A stretch of DNA of 64,000 nt, taken from Flavobacteriaceae bacterium. GTDB taxonomy: Bacteria; Bacteroidota; Bacteroidia; Flavobacteriales; Flavobacteriaceae. Location: assembly GCA_013001285.1 (NCBI GenBank), contig JABDMU010000029.1, positions 1 to 64,000 on the forward strand. Reading direction: 5' to 3'. The translations under genes and the position numbers were made by a program. Positions 45,920 to 54,575 of this stretch are shown here, one piece after another (the stretch's first letter is position 1; each line of letters opens with the position of its first letter). Below the pieces are notes generated by a model. The model saw only the letters and a list, made by a program, of their open reading frames with translations. It had not been told where the DNA came from and made no database searches.

Positions 45920-47152
45920 TTATTCTTCGAATTCTTCTTTAAGAATTCTTATAACATCTAAAATTGTTTCTTCTTCAAGATCAGTACGTTTCACTAGGTC
46001 TTCAACTTCTTGTTCAAGAACACTTTTTGCTGTATCTAATCCAGCCTTAGAAAATTCTGCGATAATCCAAGCTTCGATCTCATCTGAAAATTCAGACAGT
46101 TCAACATCTTCTTCGACGCCTTCTCTAAACACATCAATTTCGTAACCTGTAAGTTTACCTGCCAACCTGATATTGTGACCGCCTCGTCCAATGGCTTTAC
46201 TCACTTCTTCCGGTTTAAGCATGACCTCAGCACGTTTATTTTCTTCATCTAATTTAATGGACGTCACACGAGCCGGACTTAAGGCTCTTGAGATATACAA
46301 TTGAATATTGTTGGTATAATTGATCACATCAATGTTTTCATTTCCAAGTTCACGTACAATACCATGAATTCTCGATCCTTTCATTCCAACGCAAGCACCT
46401 ACTGGGTCTATTCTGTCATCATAAGAATCAACAGCCACCTTAGCTTTTTCGCCAGGAATTCTCACGACATTTTTTACTGTAATCAGACCATCAAAAACTT
46501 CAGGGATCTCCTGTTCGAATAATTTCTCAAGGAATTCTGGAGCTGTTCTTGACATTATGATCGAAGGTTTGCTCCCTTTCAATTCAACACTCTCAATGAT
46601 GCCACGAACATTCTCTCCTTTTCTAAAGAAATCTGAAGGGATTTGTTTGTCCTTTGGCAGAATAATTTCATTGCCATCGTCATCTAACAAAATGATAGCA
46701 CGATGACGGATATGATGCACTTCTGCAGAATAAATATCACCTTCCAGATCCTTAAATTGTTTATAGATGTTGGTGTTATCATGTTCATGTATTTTTGAAA
46801 TCAGATTCTGACGCAGTGCTAAAATAGCACGACGACCAAGGTCCATTAACTTAACTTCTTCAGACACATCTTCTCCAACTTCAAAATCTGGTTCAATTTT
46901 TCGGGCGTCACTTAAAGAAATTTCCTGATTTGGCTCTTCAACCTCTCCATCAGCAACCACTACTCTATTTCTCCAAATCTCTAAATCTCCTTTATCAGGA
47001 TTTATAATGATATCGAAATTATCATCATCACCAAATTTCTTTTTCAATGCATTTCTAAATACGTCCTCCAGAATGGCCATGAGTGTGACACGATCTATTA
47101 ATTTATCATCTTTAAATTCTGAAAATGAATCGATTAACGCAAGATTCTCCAT
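45920..47152 (-). CDS. nusA: Transcription termination/antitermination protein NusA
   Basis: A 410-residue NusA with an N-terminal polymerase-binding domain (about 1-125), an S1 domain (about 130-200), and KH domains (GACVGMKGSRIHGIVREL about 245 and VSKAIGRGGHNIRLAGKL about 310). The C-terminus is acidic and short, without the two 50-residue repeats of E. coli NusA, as is common outside proteobacteria. It stimulates pausing and hairpin-dependent termination. It lies 12 bases after rimP, in an operon whose leader contains a terminator-like hairpin. Confidence 0.96.
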   Translation of the reverse strand: MENLALIDSFSEFKDDKLIDRVTLMAILEDVFRNALKKKFGDDDNFDIIINPDKGDLEIWRNRVVVADGEVEEPNQEISLSDARKIEPDFEVGEDVSEEVKLMDLGRRAILALRQNLISKIHEHDNTNIYKQFKDLEGDIYSAEVHHIRHRAIILLDDDGNEIILPKDKQIPSDFFRKGENVRGIIESVELKGSKPSIIMSRTAPEFLEKLFEQEIPEVFDGLITVKNVVRIPGEKAKVAVDSYDDRIDPVGACVGMKGSRIHGIVRELGNENIDVINYTNNIQLYISRALSPARVTSIKLDEENKRAEVMLKPEEVSKAIGRGGHNIRLAGKLTGYEIDVFREGVEEDVELSEFSDEIEAWIIAEFSKAGLDTAKSVLEQEVEDLVKRTDLEEETILDVIRILKEEFEE

Positions 47153-47164
47153 AATTATCTCGGA

Positions 47165-47629
47165 TTAAAATTTTATTTTAACTTTTGCTTTTTCTATTGT
47201 TTCGTAATCTAGTTTTGCTTCTTTTGAAACCGTTACTTTACCTTTTCCAACAGGCTTAGGTTCTCTTGTTTTCCAATTTAAAGTAATGGCCTTTTCATCA
47301 GCATCAACTAGTTGTCCTTCATATTTTTTTTGATCCTTGGTCTTAACCTCCAAAGTGCGACCAATGTTTTTTTTGTATTGTCTAAGATGAGTTAGCGGTG
47401 TTGCTGCTCCAGCAGATGCCACCTCTAAAGAAAAGTCAAATTCTTCACGATCTAAATTGTGTTCAATCCCTCGACTGATAAAGACGCAATCATCAACTAC
47501 AACGCCATGGTCACCGTCAATTACAATATTAATTGCATTGTTATTTGAAACACTAAAGTCAATTAAAAACAAGTCTTCTCTTTCGGCCAAACTTTGCTCT
47601 AACAACTCCCTAACTTTCTTCTCAAACAT
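47165..47629 (-). CDS. rimP: Ribosome maturation factor RimP
   Basis: A 154-residue RimP of usual size: an N-terminal alpha/beta domain (about 1-75, with VVDDCVFISRGIEHNLD) and a C-terminal SH3-like barrel (RTLEVKTKDQKKYEGQLVDADEKAITLNW). It assists 30S maturation. It starts at ATG 47629, 15 bases after a hairpin with a T-run, and is followed by nusA. The leader, not the coding region, is the unusual part. Confidence 0.94.
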   Translation of the reverse strand: MFEKKVRELLEQSLAEREDLFLIDFSVSNNNAINIVIDGDHGVVVDDCVFISRGIEHNLDREEFDFSLEVASAGAATPLTHLRQYKKNIGRTLEVKTKDQKKYEGQLVDADEKAITLNWKTREPKPVGKGKVTVSKEAKLDYETIEKAKVKIKF

Positions 47630-47639
47630 TTTTTTGTAT

Positions 47640-47665
47640 AAAAAGAGGGGACTTCTCGTCCCCTC
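47640..47665 (-). promoter_or_regulatory. Terminator-like hairpin (attenuator) in the rimP-nusA-infB leader
   Basis: An 8-bp GC-rich stem GAGGGGAC/GTCCCCTC (47645-47652 with 47658-47665), 5-base loop, directly followed on the minus strand by five T and then ATACAAAAAA before the rimP ATG. It lies downstream of the promoter at 47691-47723, so it is inside the transcribed leader of about 55 bases. Confidence 0.75.
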
Positions 47666-47690
47666 AATTATTCTTTTTCCTACAGCGCTG

Positions 47691-47723
47691 CAAATATACG
47701 ATATTTATATTGATTTATACAAG
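47691..47723 (-). promoter_or_regulatory. Promoter of the rimP-nusA-infB operon
   Basis: Minus strand: CTTG at 47720-47723 (one base off TTTG), 21-base spacer, perfect -7 element TATATTTG at 47691-47698. The predicted start is near 47684, within the palindrome CAGCGCTG (47683-47690). Confidence 0.65.
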
Positions 47724-47779
47724 CTATTAAAACTCAAATTTTATTGTTATTTTTAGGGAAACTAACATAATCCTATAGA

Positions 47780-48604
47780 ATGAAAAAAATACTTGTACCT
47801 ACCGATTTTTCAGAACAAGCTGAAAATGCGCTTCATGTTGCTGCCCAATTAGCTAAAAAACATGATGCTGAAATATTTTTATTACATCTTCTTGAGATTC
47901 CTCTTCATCAGGTTGATGCCCTGAGTACACATAGTGATCTTCCAGAAGCAATGTTTTTTATGAAGTTAGCTCATAAGCGTTTTGAAGATGTCATGGCCAA
48001 AGATTATTTAAAAGATGTGACTGTTCATGAAACTGTTGAATTTCAACAATCGTTTACTTCACTTATAGATGTATGTAAAGCAAAAAATATTGATCTCATT
48101 GTCATGGGATCTCATGGTGCTAGTGGATTTAAAGAAATGTTTATTGGATCCAACACTGAAAAAGTTGTTAGAACTTCAGACATTCCTGTTCTGGTCATTA
48201 AAAATGCACATCAGGAATTTCAAGTGAATGATTTTGTTTTTGCTTCCGATTTTAAAAAGGATAATAAGAAAACCTATAAACAAGCGGTCTCAATTGCGAA
48301 ATCATTTGAGGCCAAAATGCACTTGGTCATGGTGAATACGGCATCAAATTTTTCAACTACAGAGAAAGCCAAAAAAAGAATTTCAGAATTTACAAAGGAT
48401 ACTGATTATGATGAATATTCAGTTAATATTTATAACGATGAATCTGTTGAACAAGGCATATTAAATTTTTCAAAAAGCATCAATGCCGATCTCATTGGTA
48501 TAAGTACACATGGCCGCCAAGGCATTGCTCATTTTTTTAATGGAAGCATTAGTGAAGATCTCGTTAATCATGCCAAACGTCCTGTAATTACCTTCAAAAT
48601 ATAA
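47780..48604 (+). CDS. Universal stress protein, two tandem Usp domains
   Basis: A 274-residue protein with two Usp domains (about 1-145 and 146-274). The first has the ATP-binding loop GSHGASGFKEMFIGSNTEKVV, matching G-x2-G-x9-G-S/T; the second has STHGRQGIAHFFNGSISEDLV with a similar pattern. Such tandem proteins are cytosolic nucleotide-binding stress factors of unclear action. It diverges from the rimP operon across a 150-base region and ends at a clean terminator at 48630-48657. I see no perfect promoter for it in the shared gap. Confidence 0.9.
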   Translation: MKKILVPTDFSEQAENALHVAAQLAKKHDAEIFLLHLLEIPLHQVDALSTHSDLPEAMFFMKLAHKRFEDVMAKDYLKDVTVHETVEFQQSFTSLIDVCKAKNIDLIVMGSHGASGFKEMFIGSNTEKVVRTSDIPVLVIKNAHQEFQVNDFVFASDFKKDNKKTYKQAVSIAKSFEAKMHLVMVNTASNFSTTEKAKKRISEFTKDTDYDEYSVNIYNDESVEQGILNFSKSINADLIGISTHGRQGIAHFFNGSISEDLVNHAKRPVITFKI

Positions 48605-48771
48605 ATTTCAAGAATTTGAAAATCAATACCCCAACATTTAAAATGTTGGGTTTTTTTGTTGGTATACTTGGGCTTACTTCGACTGCGCTAAGCATAAACT
48701 TCTCGCCCTATCTTGAATTGCTCTAAATGAAAAATCCCAACCATTTTTCATGATCAGGATTTCCTTTTTTG
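48605..48771. other. Intergenic stretch with a GC-richer patch between usp and tRNA-Gln
   Basis: No gene is seen. After the usp terminator there is a GC-richer segment (about 48661-48712, containing TTCGACTGCGCTAAGC) that differs in composition from its surroundings and recalls dispersed intergenic repeats of flavobacteria, though only one copy occurs here. A further hairpin, TGAAAAAT/ATTTTTCA (48728-48735 with 48743-48750), could end the tRNA transcript. Confidence 0.45.
48630..48657 (+). terminator. Intrinsic terminator after the universal stress gene
   Basis: A 10-base perfect inverted repeat CCCAACATTT/AAATGTTGGG (48630-48639 with 48641-48650), in practice an 8-bp stem with a short loop, followed by seven T. 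Confidence 0.9.
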
Positions 48772-48844
48772 TTGGCCTACTAGGGCTCGAACCTAGACTC
48801 TTCTGGACCAAAACCAGACGTGTTGCCAGTTACACCATAGGCCA
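48772..48844 (-). tRNA. tRNA-Gln (anticodon TTG)
   Basis: A complete cloverleaf on the minus strand: acceptor arms TGGCCTA (48838-48844) and TAGGCCA (48773-48779), D stem GTGT/ACAC, anticodon stem TCTGG/CCAGA with loop TTTTGGT, T stem CTAGG/CCTAG with TTCGAGC, discriminator A. The anticodon TTG is at 48809-48811 and reads CAA. CCA is not encoded. A consensus promoter lies just upstream. Confidence 0.97.
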
Positions 48845-48861
48845 TTGCTGTAATGCGGTTG

Positions 48862-48892
48862 CAAATTTAGAACAAAGTTTTAGTTGCACAAA
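48862..48892 (-). promoter_or_regulatory. Promoter of tRNA-Gln
   Basis: Minus strand: TTTG at 48889-48892, 19-base spacer, TAAATTTG at 48862-48869: both elements match the Bacteroidota consensus exactly. The start would be about ten bases before the mature tRNA end at 48844. Confidence 0.85.
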
Positions 48893-48994
48893 CATTTTTA
48901 AAAGAAAATAAGAGCAATTACTTAACGTTTACTTAAAAACTTTAAGCATAATGTATTTATTGTTAAATTCGCCTCGAGAAATACTTCATGATAT

Positions 48995-51900
48995 ATGACA
49001 TTTAAAACATTTAGTCGTTGGAACACTATTTTGGGCTGGTTAGTTTTTTTAATTGCCTTGATCACCTATAGTTTAACTGTTGAACCAACGGTGAGTTTTT
49101 GGGATGCCGGAGAATATATTTTAACCTCTGCCAAATTACAAGTAGGACATCCCCCAGGAGCACCATTTTTTCAAATGATGGGTGCTTTTTTCTCTCTGTT
49201 TGCCACTGATCCTTCTCAGGTTGGTTTCATGTTAAATATGATGAGTGCTGTGGCAAGCGCTTTTACAATTCTCTTCATGTTTTGGTCCATTACCCTGCTT
49301 TTACGTAGTCTTCTCAAATTAAACACTGAATTTAAACCGAATCAAGGTGAAGCCATTTTAGCTTCAGCTTTGGTTGGTAGTTTAGCCTTTACTTTTACTG
49401 ACTCTTTTTGGTTTAATGCCGTTGAAACTGAGGTCTATGCCATGGCCACGCTCATAATGGCGGTCATGTTTTATTTAGGATTACGCTGGGAGCAAGATAT
49501 GGGCAAACCAAGAGCTAATAAATGGCTCATCCTCATTTCCTTTATTGTGGGCTTATCTTTTGGAGTACACTTTATGGGATTGTTAACAATTCCAGCTATT
49601 GGACTTATTTATTATTTTAAAAATTACAAGACCGTTACAGTAAAGAATTTTATCATCGCCAATCTTGTGGTCGTTGGTATACTCGCATTTATTTTTAAAC
49701 TACTACTGCCGTCAACATTGAGTATTTTCAGTTGGACCGAAGTTACGATCGTAAATACCTTCGGATTACCATTTCATTCAGGGACTGTGGTTTGTGGGCT
49801 AATTGTTATTGCTTTGTTTTATTTCGGCTTAAAAAAGACGCGTCAAAAGAATTTTAAAATTGCGAATACAATACTGCTATGCGTCATGTTTATCTTGATT
49901 GGTTTTTCTTCATGGTTAATGTTACCCATTCGAGCTAATGCCGATGTTGTTATTAATGAAAATGACCCTTCAAGTGCACGTGAACTTTTGGCCTACTATA
50001 ACCTGGAACAATATCCGAAAACACATTTATTTTATGGCCCGCAATTCACGAATCAATTCTCTGGACTTGATGACGATAAGCCATACATTGATGACAAACC
50101 AAAATATGAGAAAGATTATGAAAAAGGAGAATACGTTATAGTTAATGATTATAAAGGTGCTTTAACAAACTACAATAACGATCATGCTTCAATACTTCCT
50201 AGAATGTGGAGTGAAGAACATGCCGAAAATTATGTGAAGTTATTTACAGGTTTTCTTGATTTTGAGATCAAACAGGAATACCGCATGCAAAATGAACTGC
50301 GATCTGTTGTCAATGAATTCAAACAGAAAATGGCACAGGGAATGATCGATTACGACGACTATAGCAAATTCCTAACCCAATTCAGACAATATCTTGATGT
50401 TGAAAAACCGTCTTTTGGTAAGAATATAGCTTATATGCTTGAATATCAATTTGGCTATATGTATTGGCGTTATTTTATGTGGAATTTTACTGGTCGGCAA
50501 GATGACATCCAAGGAAAATATGACATGCATGGCAATTGGTTGAGCGGTATTAACATGGTAGATGAAATGGTTCTTGGAATGAGTCAAGACAACTTGCCAA
50601 GCGATGTGCTTAACAACAAAGCTCGAAATACGTATTACTTCCTACCTTTGATCCTCGGATTAATTGGATTAATGTTCCTATTTAACGTCAATCGAAAGTG
50701 GTTCTGGGTGCTAATTGTATTTTTCCTATTTACCGGAATGGCGATTCAGTTCTATACGAACGTAAGACCATTTGAACCTCGAGAACGCGATTATTCTGTT
50801 GTAGGTTCATTTTATGTTTTCGCACTATTTATAGGTTTTGGTGTGTATGCCGTTTATAATTCTCTTCAAAAGTATACTCAACATAAGTTGATCGTACCCG
50901 GAATTACCTTAATTTGTTTATTACTGGTTCCAGGAATATTGGCTTCAAATAATTGGGATGATCATGATAGATCAGGAAAACGCACCGCTCATGCCATGGC
51001 AATTAAATACCTGGAATCTTGCCAACCCAATGCTATTTTATTTTCTATTGGCGACAATGATTCATTCCCTCTATGGTACGCGCAGGAAATTGAAGGCATA
51101 CGAACCGATGTTCGGGTTGTTAATACAAGTTTATTTCAAACCGATTGGTATATAGATCAGATGAAACGGAAGGCTTATGAAAGTGAGCCAGTTCCGTCAA
51201 AACTAACTCATGATAAGTACAGATTTGGCACTCGAGATTATATCATGAAAGAATTGATCACACAGGATACTTTAGATATACATGAGTTTTTGAATTTTGT
51301 AACTAGTGACAATCCTAAAACGAAATACAAATACATTCTTAAGCAAGAAGGTTACACTGAAGCTGATATAGCAGGAATGTTAGAAACACAGCAAATTACG
51401 CGTCAAGCCTTAAATTATAATTATTTACCAACCGAATTTGTTAGCGTTCCAGTGAATAAGGCCAATGCTCTAAAAAATGGTATTGTAAAACAAAAAGATG
51501 CGGACAAAATGGTCGATACACTTTATATGAAAATTACTGGTGGTGGGCTGATAAAAAATAGATTGCTCATGCTAGACATTTTAGCAAATAATAATTGGGA
51601 ACGACCTATATACTTTACAGGAGGTGCCTTTGGTGATGATGATTATATCTGGCTCAAAGATTACCTGCAACTAGATGGCATGTGTTATAAATTGGTGCCG
51701 ATAAAAACACCTGTTGACAAAGCAAATCCATTTGACATGGGACGTGTTGATAGTGACTTTATGTACGAAATGGTGAAATCCTGGGATTGGGGAAATAGCG
51801 GAAGTCAAGACATATATCATGATGTTGAAAGTAGAAAAAATGGAATTACATATCGCGGAAACCTTGCTAGGCTCATTGAAAAATTAATCAATGAAGACCA

Positions 51901-52342
51901 ATTGGAAAAAGCTGAGGAAATCGCCGATCTTGCTATGGAGAAAATGCCGGTAAACACTTTCGGATATTATACATTATTAGAACCTTATGTCATTGCATAT
52001 TACGATGTAAATGCTATTGATAAAGCAAGAAAACTGTTTAAAGATGTTTCGGAAAAATATCAGGAAACACTGACGTATTACAGTGGATTAACCATTGACA
52101 ATCAAGAGATGTTATTTGAAGAAATATATATCGATATAGAACGGTACAGAGGTCTGGTAGATGTGCTGGTCATGGAAGAGGAAGATTCCGATTTTGTTGA
52201 AGCCGAGATGAAGAAATTCAATAGTTATTTAAGATTATTTAGTCATTTTATGGGTGATGATGATCTTGATGATCTCAATGAGGCCCAAAGTCAGGAGCCA
52301 GATGATGCCTTAGAGGAAGACAATACTGATCAAAATCCGTAG
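48995..52342 (+). CDS. DUF2723 membrane protein (putative protein O-mannosyltransferase-like)
   Basis: A 1115-residue protein. The first 310 residues and a block at about 545-645 contain about 12 membrane helices; the conserved DUF2723 opening TVEPTVSFWDAGEYILTSAKL with the acidic WDAGE (about 29-49) and GHPPGAPFFQMMG are present. The Asp/Glu near the N-terminus resembles GT-C glycosyltransferases, which use lipid-linked sugars in the periplasm. Long soluble regions follow, with an SIGDNDSFPLWYAQE stretch and TPR-like helices near the end, and a very acidic tail. It may glycosylate exported proteins; that is inference. It lies two bases before a polysaccharide deacetylase gene. Confidence 0.88.
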   Translation: MTFKTFSRWNTILGWLVFLIALITYSLTVEPTVSFWDAGEYILTSAKLQVGHPPGAPFFQMMGAFFSLFATDPSQVGFMLNMMSAVASAFTILFMFWSITLLLRSLLKLNTEFKPNQGEAILASALVGSLAFTFTDSFWFNAVETEVYAMATLIMAVMFYLGLRWEQDMGKPRANKWLILISFIVGLSFGVHFMGLLTIPAIGLIYYFKNYKTVTVKNFIIANLVVVGILAFIFKLLLPSTLSIFSWTEVTIVNTFGLPFHSGTVVCGLIVIALFYFGLKKTRQKNFKIANTILLCVMFILIGFSSWLMLPIRANADVVINENDPSSARELLAYYNLEQYPKTHLFYGPQFTNQFSGLDDDKPYIDDKPKYEKDYEKGEYVIVNDYKGALTNYNNDHASILPRMWSEEHAENYVKLFTGFLDFEIKQEYRMQNELRSVVNEFKQKMAQGMIDYDDYSKFLTQFRQYLDVEKPSFGKNIAYMLEYQFGYMYWRYFMWNFTGRQDDIQGKYDMHGNWLSGINMVDEMVLGMSQDNLPSDVLNNKARNTYYFLPLILGLIGLMFLFNVNRKWFWVLIVFFLFTGMAIQFYTNVRPFEPRERDYSVVGSFYVFALFIGFGVYAVYNSLQKYTQHKLIVPGITLICLLLVPGILASNNWDDHDRSGKRTAHAMAIKYLESCQPNAILFSIGDNDSFPLWYAQEIEGIRTDVRVVNTSLFQTDWYIDQMKRKAYESEPVPSKLTHDKYRFGTRDYIMKELITQDTLDIHEFLNFVTSDNPKTKYKYILKQEGYTEADIAGMLETQQITRQALNYNYLPTEFVSVPVNKANALKNGIVKQKDADKMVDTLYMKITGGGLIKNRLLMLDILANNNWERPIYFTGGAFGDDDYIWLKDYLQLDGMCYKLVPIKTPVDKANPFDMGRVDSDFMYEMVKSWDWGNSGSQDIYHDVESRKNGITYRGNLARLIEKLINEDQLEKAEEIADLAMEKMPVNTFGYYTLLEPYVIAYYDVNAIDKARKLFKDVSEKYQETLTYYSGLTIDNQEMLFEEIYIDIERYRGLVDVLVMEEEDSDFVEAEMKKFNSYLRLFSHFMGDDDLDDLNEAQSQEPDDALEEDNTDQNP

Positions 52343-52344
52343 TT

Positions 52345-52977
52345 GTGAATTTTGTGCCAGTAAAAATGCCTGCGCTTTTCACACATGTTTTTCCTAATTT
52401 GGTTTGGCATATTCCAAGTTCAGAGAGAGTCATCTATTTAACTTTTGATGACGGACCAACACCAGAAATTACGGATTGGACCTTAAAGGTACTTGATGAC
52501 TATAATGCGAAAGCAACGTTTTTTTGCATAGGGAAAAATGTGAAATCTCATCCAGCTTTATTTTCTAAAATATCGACTGGAGGCCATGGAATTGGGAATC
52601 ATACTTTTAATCATATTAAGGGCTGGAAAAGCTCCCATCAGGATTATTTGGATAACGTAAGTAAAGCATCTGAATATATAAATTCGAAGCTATTTCGACC
52701 GCCTTATGGTCAAATTCGTCCAAAACAAGCAGCAGCGCTAGTAAAAAAAGGATATCGGGTCATTATGTGGAATATCCTTTCACTTGATTGGGATGCTTCG
52801 ATCTCTAAAGAAAAGTGTGCTGAAAATGTAATAAAAAATTCGCAATCTGGCGATATCATAGTTTTTCATGACAGTTTAAAGGCCGCTACAAATTTAAGAT
52901 ATGCACTTCCGAAGGTGTTGCAGTATTTTTCGGAGGAAGGGTTTAAGTTTAGACGTATTCCTGGATCAATCCAATAA
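52345..52977 (+). CDS. Polysaccharide deacetylase (NodB/CE4 family)
   Basis: A 210-residue NodB-homology domain. Motif 1 LTFDDGPTPEIT (about 33) has the catalytic and metal Asp, motif 2 GNHTFNH gives the metal histidines, motif 3 is RPPYGQIRP, and the later motifs VIMWNILSLDWD and IIVFHDS are present. It would deacetylate GlcNAc or similar units. There is no signal peptide, so it may act in the cytoplasm or be anchored peripherally. The start is GTG at 52345, two bases after the DUF2723 stop; a later ATG would cut the conserved PVKMP opening. The end overlaps the thioredoxin-like gene by 29 bases. Confidence 0.9.
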   Translation: MNFVPVKMPALFTHVFPNLVWHIPSSERVIYLTFDDGPTPEITDWTLKVLDDYNAKATFFCIGKNVKSHPALFSKISTGGHGIGNHTFNHIKGWKSSHQDYLDNVSKASEYINSKLFRPPYGQIRPKQAAALVKKGYRVIMWNILSLDWDASISKEKCAENVIKNSQSGDIIVFHDSLKAATNLRYALPKVLQYFSEEGFKFRRIPGSIQ

Positions 52978-53245
52978 GTGTATTGGCATCGAGTTCACCA
53001 CTTTGGCGCCATTTCATTTCACCGCTTTTATAAATGATCAATGTTGGCAGCCCTTTAATGCGTAGTGCTTCGGCTAATTCCTTATTTTTTTCAACATCAA
53101 TTTTTATCACTTTGGCTTTATCGCCTAAGGCCGCTGCTACGTCTCTTAAAACTGCATGCATTGCGGCAGACTCATCGCTCCATTCAGTGAAAAAATCTAA
53201 CAAAACTGGAATTTCAACATCTATGAGTTCTCCAAATTTTGACAT
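52949..53245 (-). CDS. Thioredoxin-fold protein without the redox cysteines
   Basis: A 98-residue thioredoxin-sized protein. The fold markers are intact: FFTEW before the active site, KVIKIDVEKNKELAEALRIKGLPT with the cis-Pro, and IIYKSGEMKWRQSGEL. The active site reads WSDES where thioredoxin has WCGPC, so both cysteines are Ser and there is no Cys in the chain. It cannot do dithiol chemistry and is more likely a binding or chaperone protein. The 3' end overlaps the convergent polysaccharide deacetylase. A -7 element TATATTTG lies about 32 bases upstream. Confidence 0.88.
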   Translation of the reverse strand: MSKFGELIDVEIPVLLDFFTEWSDESAAMHAVLRDVAAALGDKAKVIKIDVEKNKELAEALRIKGLPTLIIYKSGEMKWRQSGELDANTLIGLIQEYV

Positions 53246-53276
53246 AGTTTAAAGTTTTAAGTCAAATGTCCTGATA

Positions 53277-53284
53277 CAAATATA
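53277..53284 (-). promoter_or_regulatory. Candidate -7 element of the thioredoxin-like gene
   Basis: The minus strand reads TATATTTG, a perfect TAnnTTTG, placed so that transcription would start about 25 bases before the ATG at 53245. The -33 region is poor. Confidence 0.45.
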
Positions 53285-53298
53285 ACATTTCCTGTTAA

Positions 53299-54534
53299 TT
53301 ATGAAGGTTTTAGTCCTTTTTTCAATTCTATTACGGTAATTTCGGGCCAGATGCCCACACGGCCTGGAAAGGCCAAGTATCCAAAGCCACGGTTCACATT
53401 TATATATTGACCAAACTTTTCATAGATCCCAGCCCATTGTTTATAGCGCCATTTTACAGGACTCCATTTAAAAATACCTGGAATTTCAATTCCAAATTGC
53501 ATGCCATGCGTATGTCCACTTAGGGTTAAATGATAATGTAGATCATGATCAACAACTTCGGCTTCCCAATGCGATGGATCATGACTTAACAGGATCTTAA
53601 AATCATCTTTATCAATGTTGCTTATTGCAGCATTAAGATCACCAGCTTTTTTAAAACCGCCTTTCCCCCAATTTTCAACGCCAATAATAGCAATACGCTC
53701 GCCATTTTTTTCAATGAATCGATGTTCATTTAAAAGTAAATCGAAGCCAATATCTTTTTGAAGGTCCTTAAGCGCATTCAAATTTGAAGATTTAGCTTCC
53801 TCCGTTTCCCAACGCAAGTAATCACCATAATCATGATTTCCGAGTACTGAATACATACCATCTTTGGCTTTAAGCTTTTTAAAGATGTCGACATATGGAT
53901 GCATTTCTTCTGCCTTGTTATTAACCATGTCGCCTGTAAAAACAATAGTATCGCTTTCTTGTTGGTTTATAAGATCAATAGCATAATCAACCTTCTTGAT
54001 ACTATCAAAACTTCCTGAATGAATATCGCTAATTTGTGTAATTCTGTAACCATCAAAGGCATCAGGAAGATCTTCATAGTACAAATTGTAATTCAAAACC
54101 TTAAAATTGTATTTGCCTTTAGAAATCCCGTAGATAAAAGACGTAAAAGGTATGGCAGCAATGCCCAGCGCAATTTGTGAAACAAACTTTCGACGCCCTT
54201 CAAACATACTTCCATTAGTAGTTGTACTTCCAGAAAATTTATTGAAAATTCCTTCAAATAATCTAAACACATCTTCTCCAAGCATCATAACCAACAGCAT
54301 TGCCTTCGGAAGAAAAAGTGTGATTAAAAATGCAAAAGCATAGCCATGTGCCTGAGAAAAACCATCACTTCGATTAAATCCGAAATACATGAAAATAAAA
54401 TTGCCAAGAACAATTAGACTCATGACCCAATATGAAAATTGTGCCAAGCCATTTTTTGTTATTGTTTTAAAAGCCTGGAAAGCGTAAATGTCAATTGCAA
54501 TGAAGATTAATAGAAAGATAATCCAACGCAGCAT
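53299..54534 (-). CDS. Membrane metallophosphoesterase (YkuE-like)
   Basis: A 411-residue protein with three N-terminal helices (about 2-18, 33-52 and 68-87) and another near 120-135, then a calcineurin-like phosphoesterase domain (about 160-411). Metal motifs are all present: ISDIHSGS, FTGDMVNN, LGNHDYGDY, LLSHDPSHW and LSGHTHGMQFG. Similar proteins hydrolyse lipid phosphates such as UDP-diacylglucosamine-type or cyclic nucleotide substrates; the substrate here cannot be stated. A -7 element lies directly upstream at 54551-54558. Confidence 0.92.
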   Translation of the reverse strand: MLRWIIFLLIFIAIDIYAFQAFKTITKNGLAQFSYWVMSLIVLGNFIFMYFGFNRSDGFSQAHGYAFAFLITLFLPKAMLLVMMLGEDVFRLFEGIFNKFSGSTTTNGSMFEGRRKFVSQIALGIAAIPFTSFIYGISKGKYNFKVLNYNLYYEDLPDAFDGYRITQISDIHSGSFDSIKKVDYAIDLINQQESDTIVFTGDMVNNKAEEMHPYVDIFKKLKAKDGMYSVLGNHDYGDYLRWETEEAKSSNLNALKDLQKDIGFDLLLNEHRFIEKNGERIAIIGVENWGKGGFKKAGDLNAAISNIDKDDFKILLSHDPSHWEAEVVDHDLHYHLTLSGHTHGMQFGIEIPGIFKWSPVKWRYKQWAGIYEKFGQYINVNRGFGYLAFPGRVGIWPEITVIELKKGLKPS

Positions 54535-54550
54535 AGCCTAGTTTTTCCCG

Positions 54551-54558
54551 CAAAGATA
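54551..54558 (-). promoter_or_regulatory. Candidate -7 element of the metallophosphoesterase gene
   Basis: The minus strand reads TATCTTTG, a perfect TAnnTTTG, about 17 bases before the ATG at 54534. No clear TTTG is seen at the -33 distance. Confidence 0.4.
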
Positions 54559-54575
54559 TTAAATCAGAAATCTGA

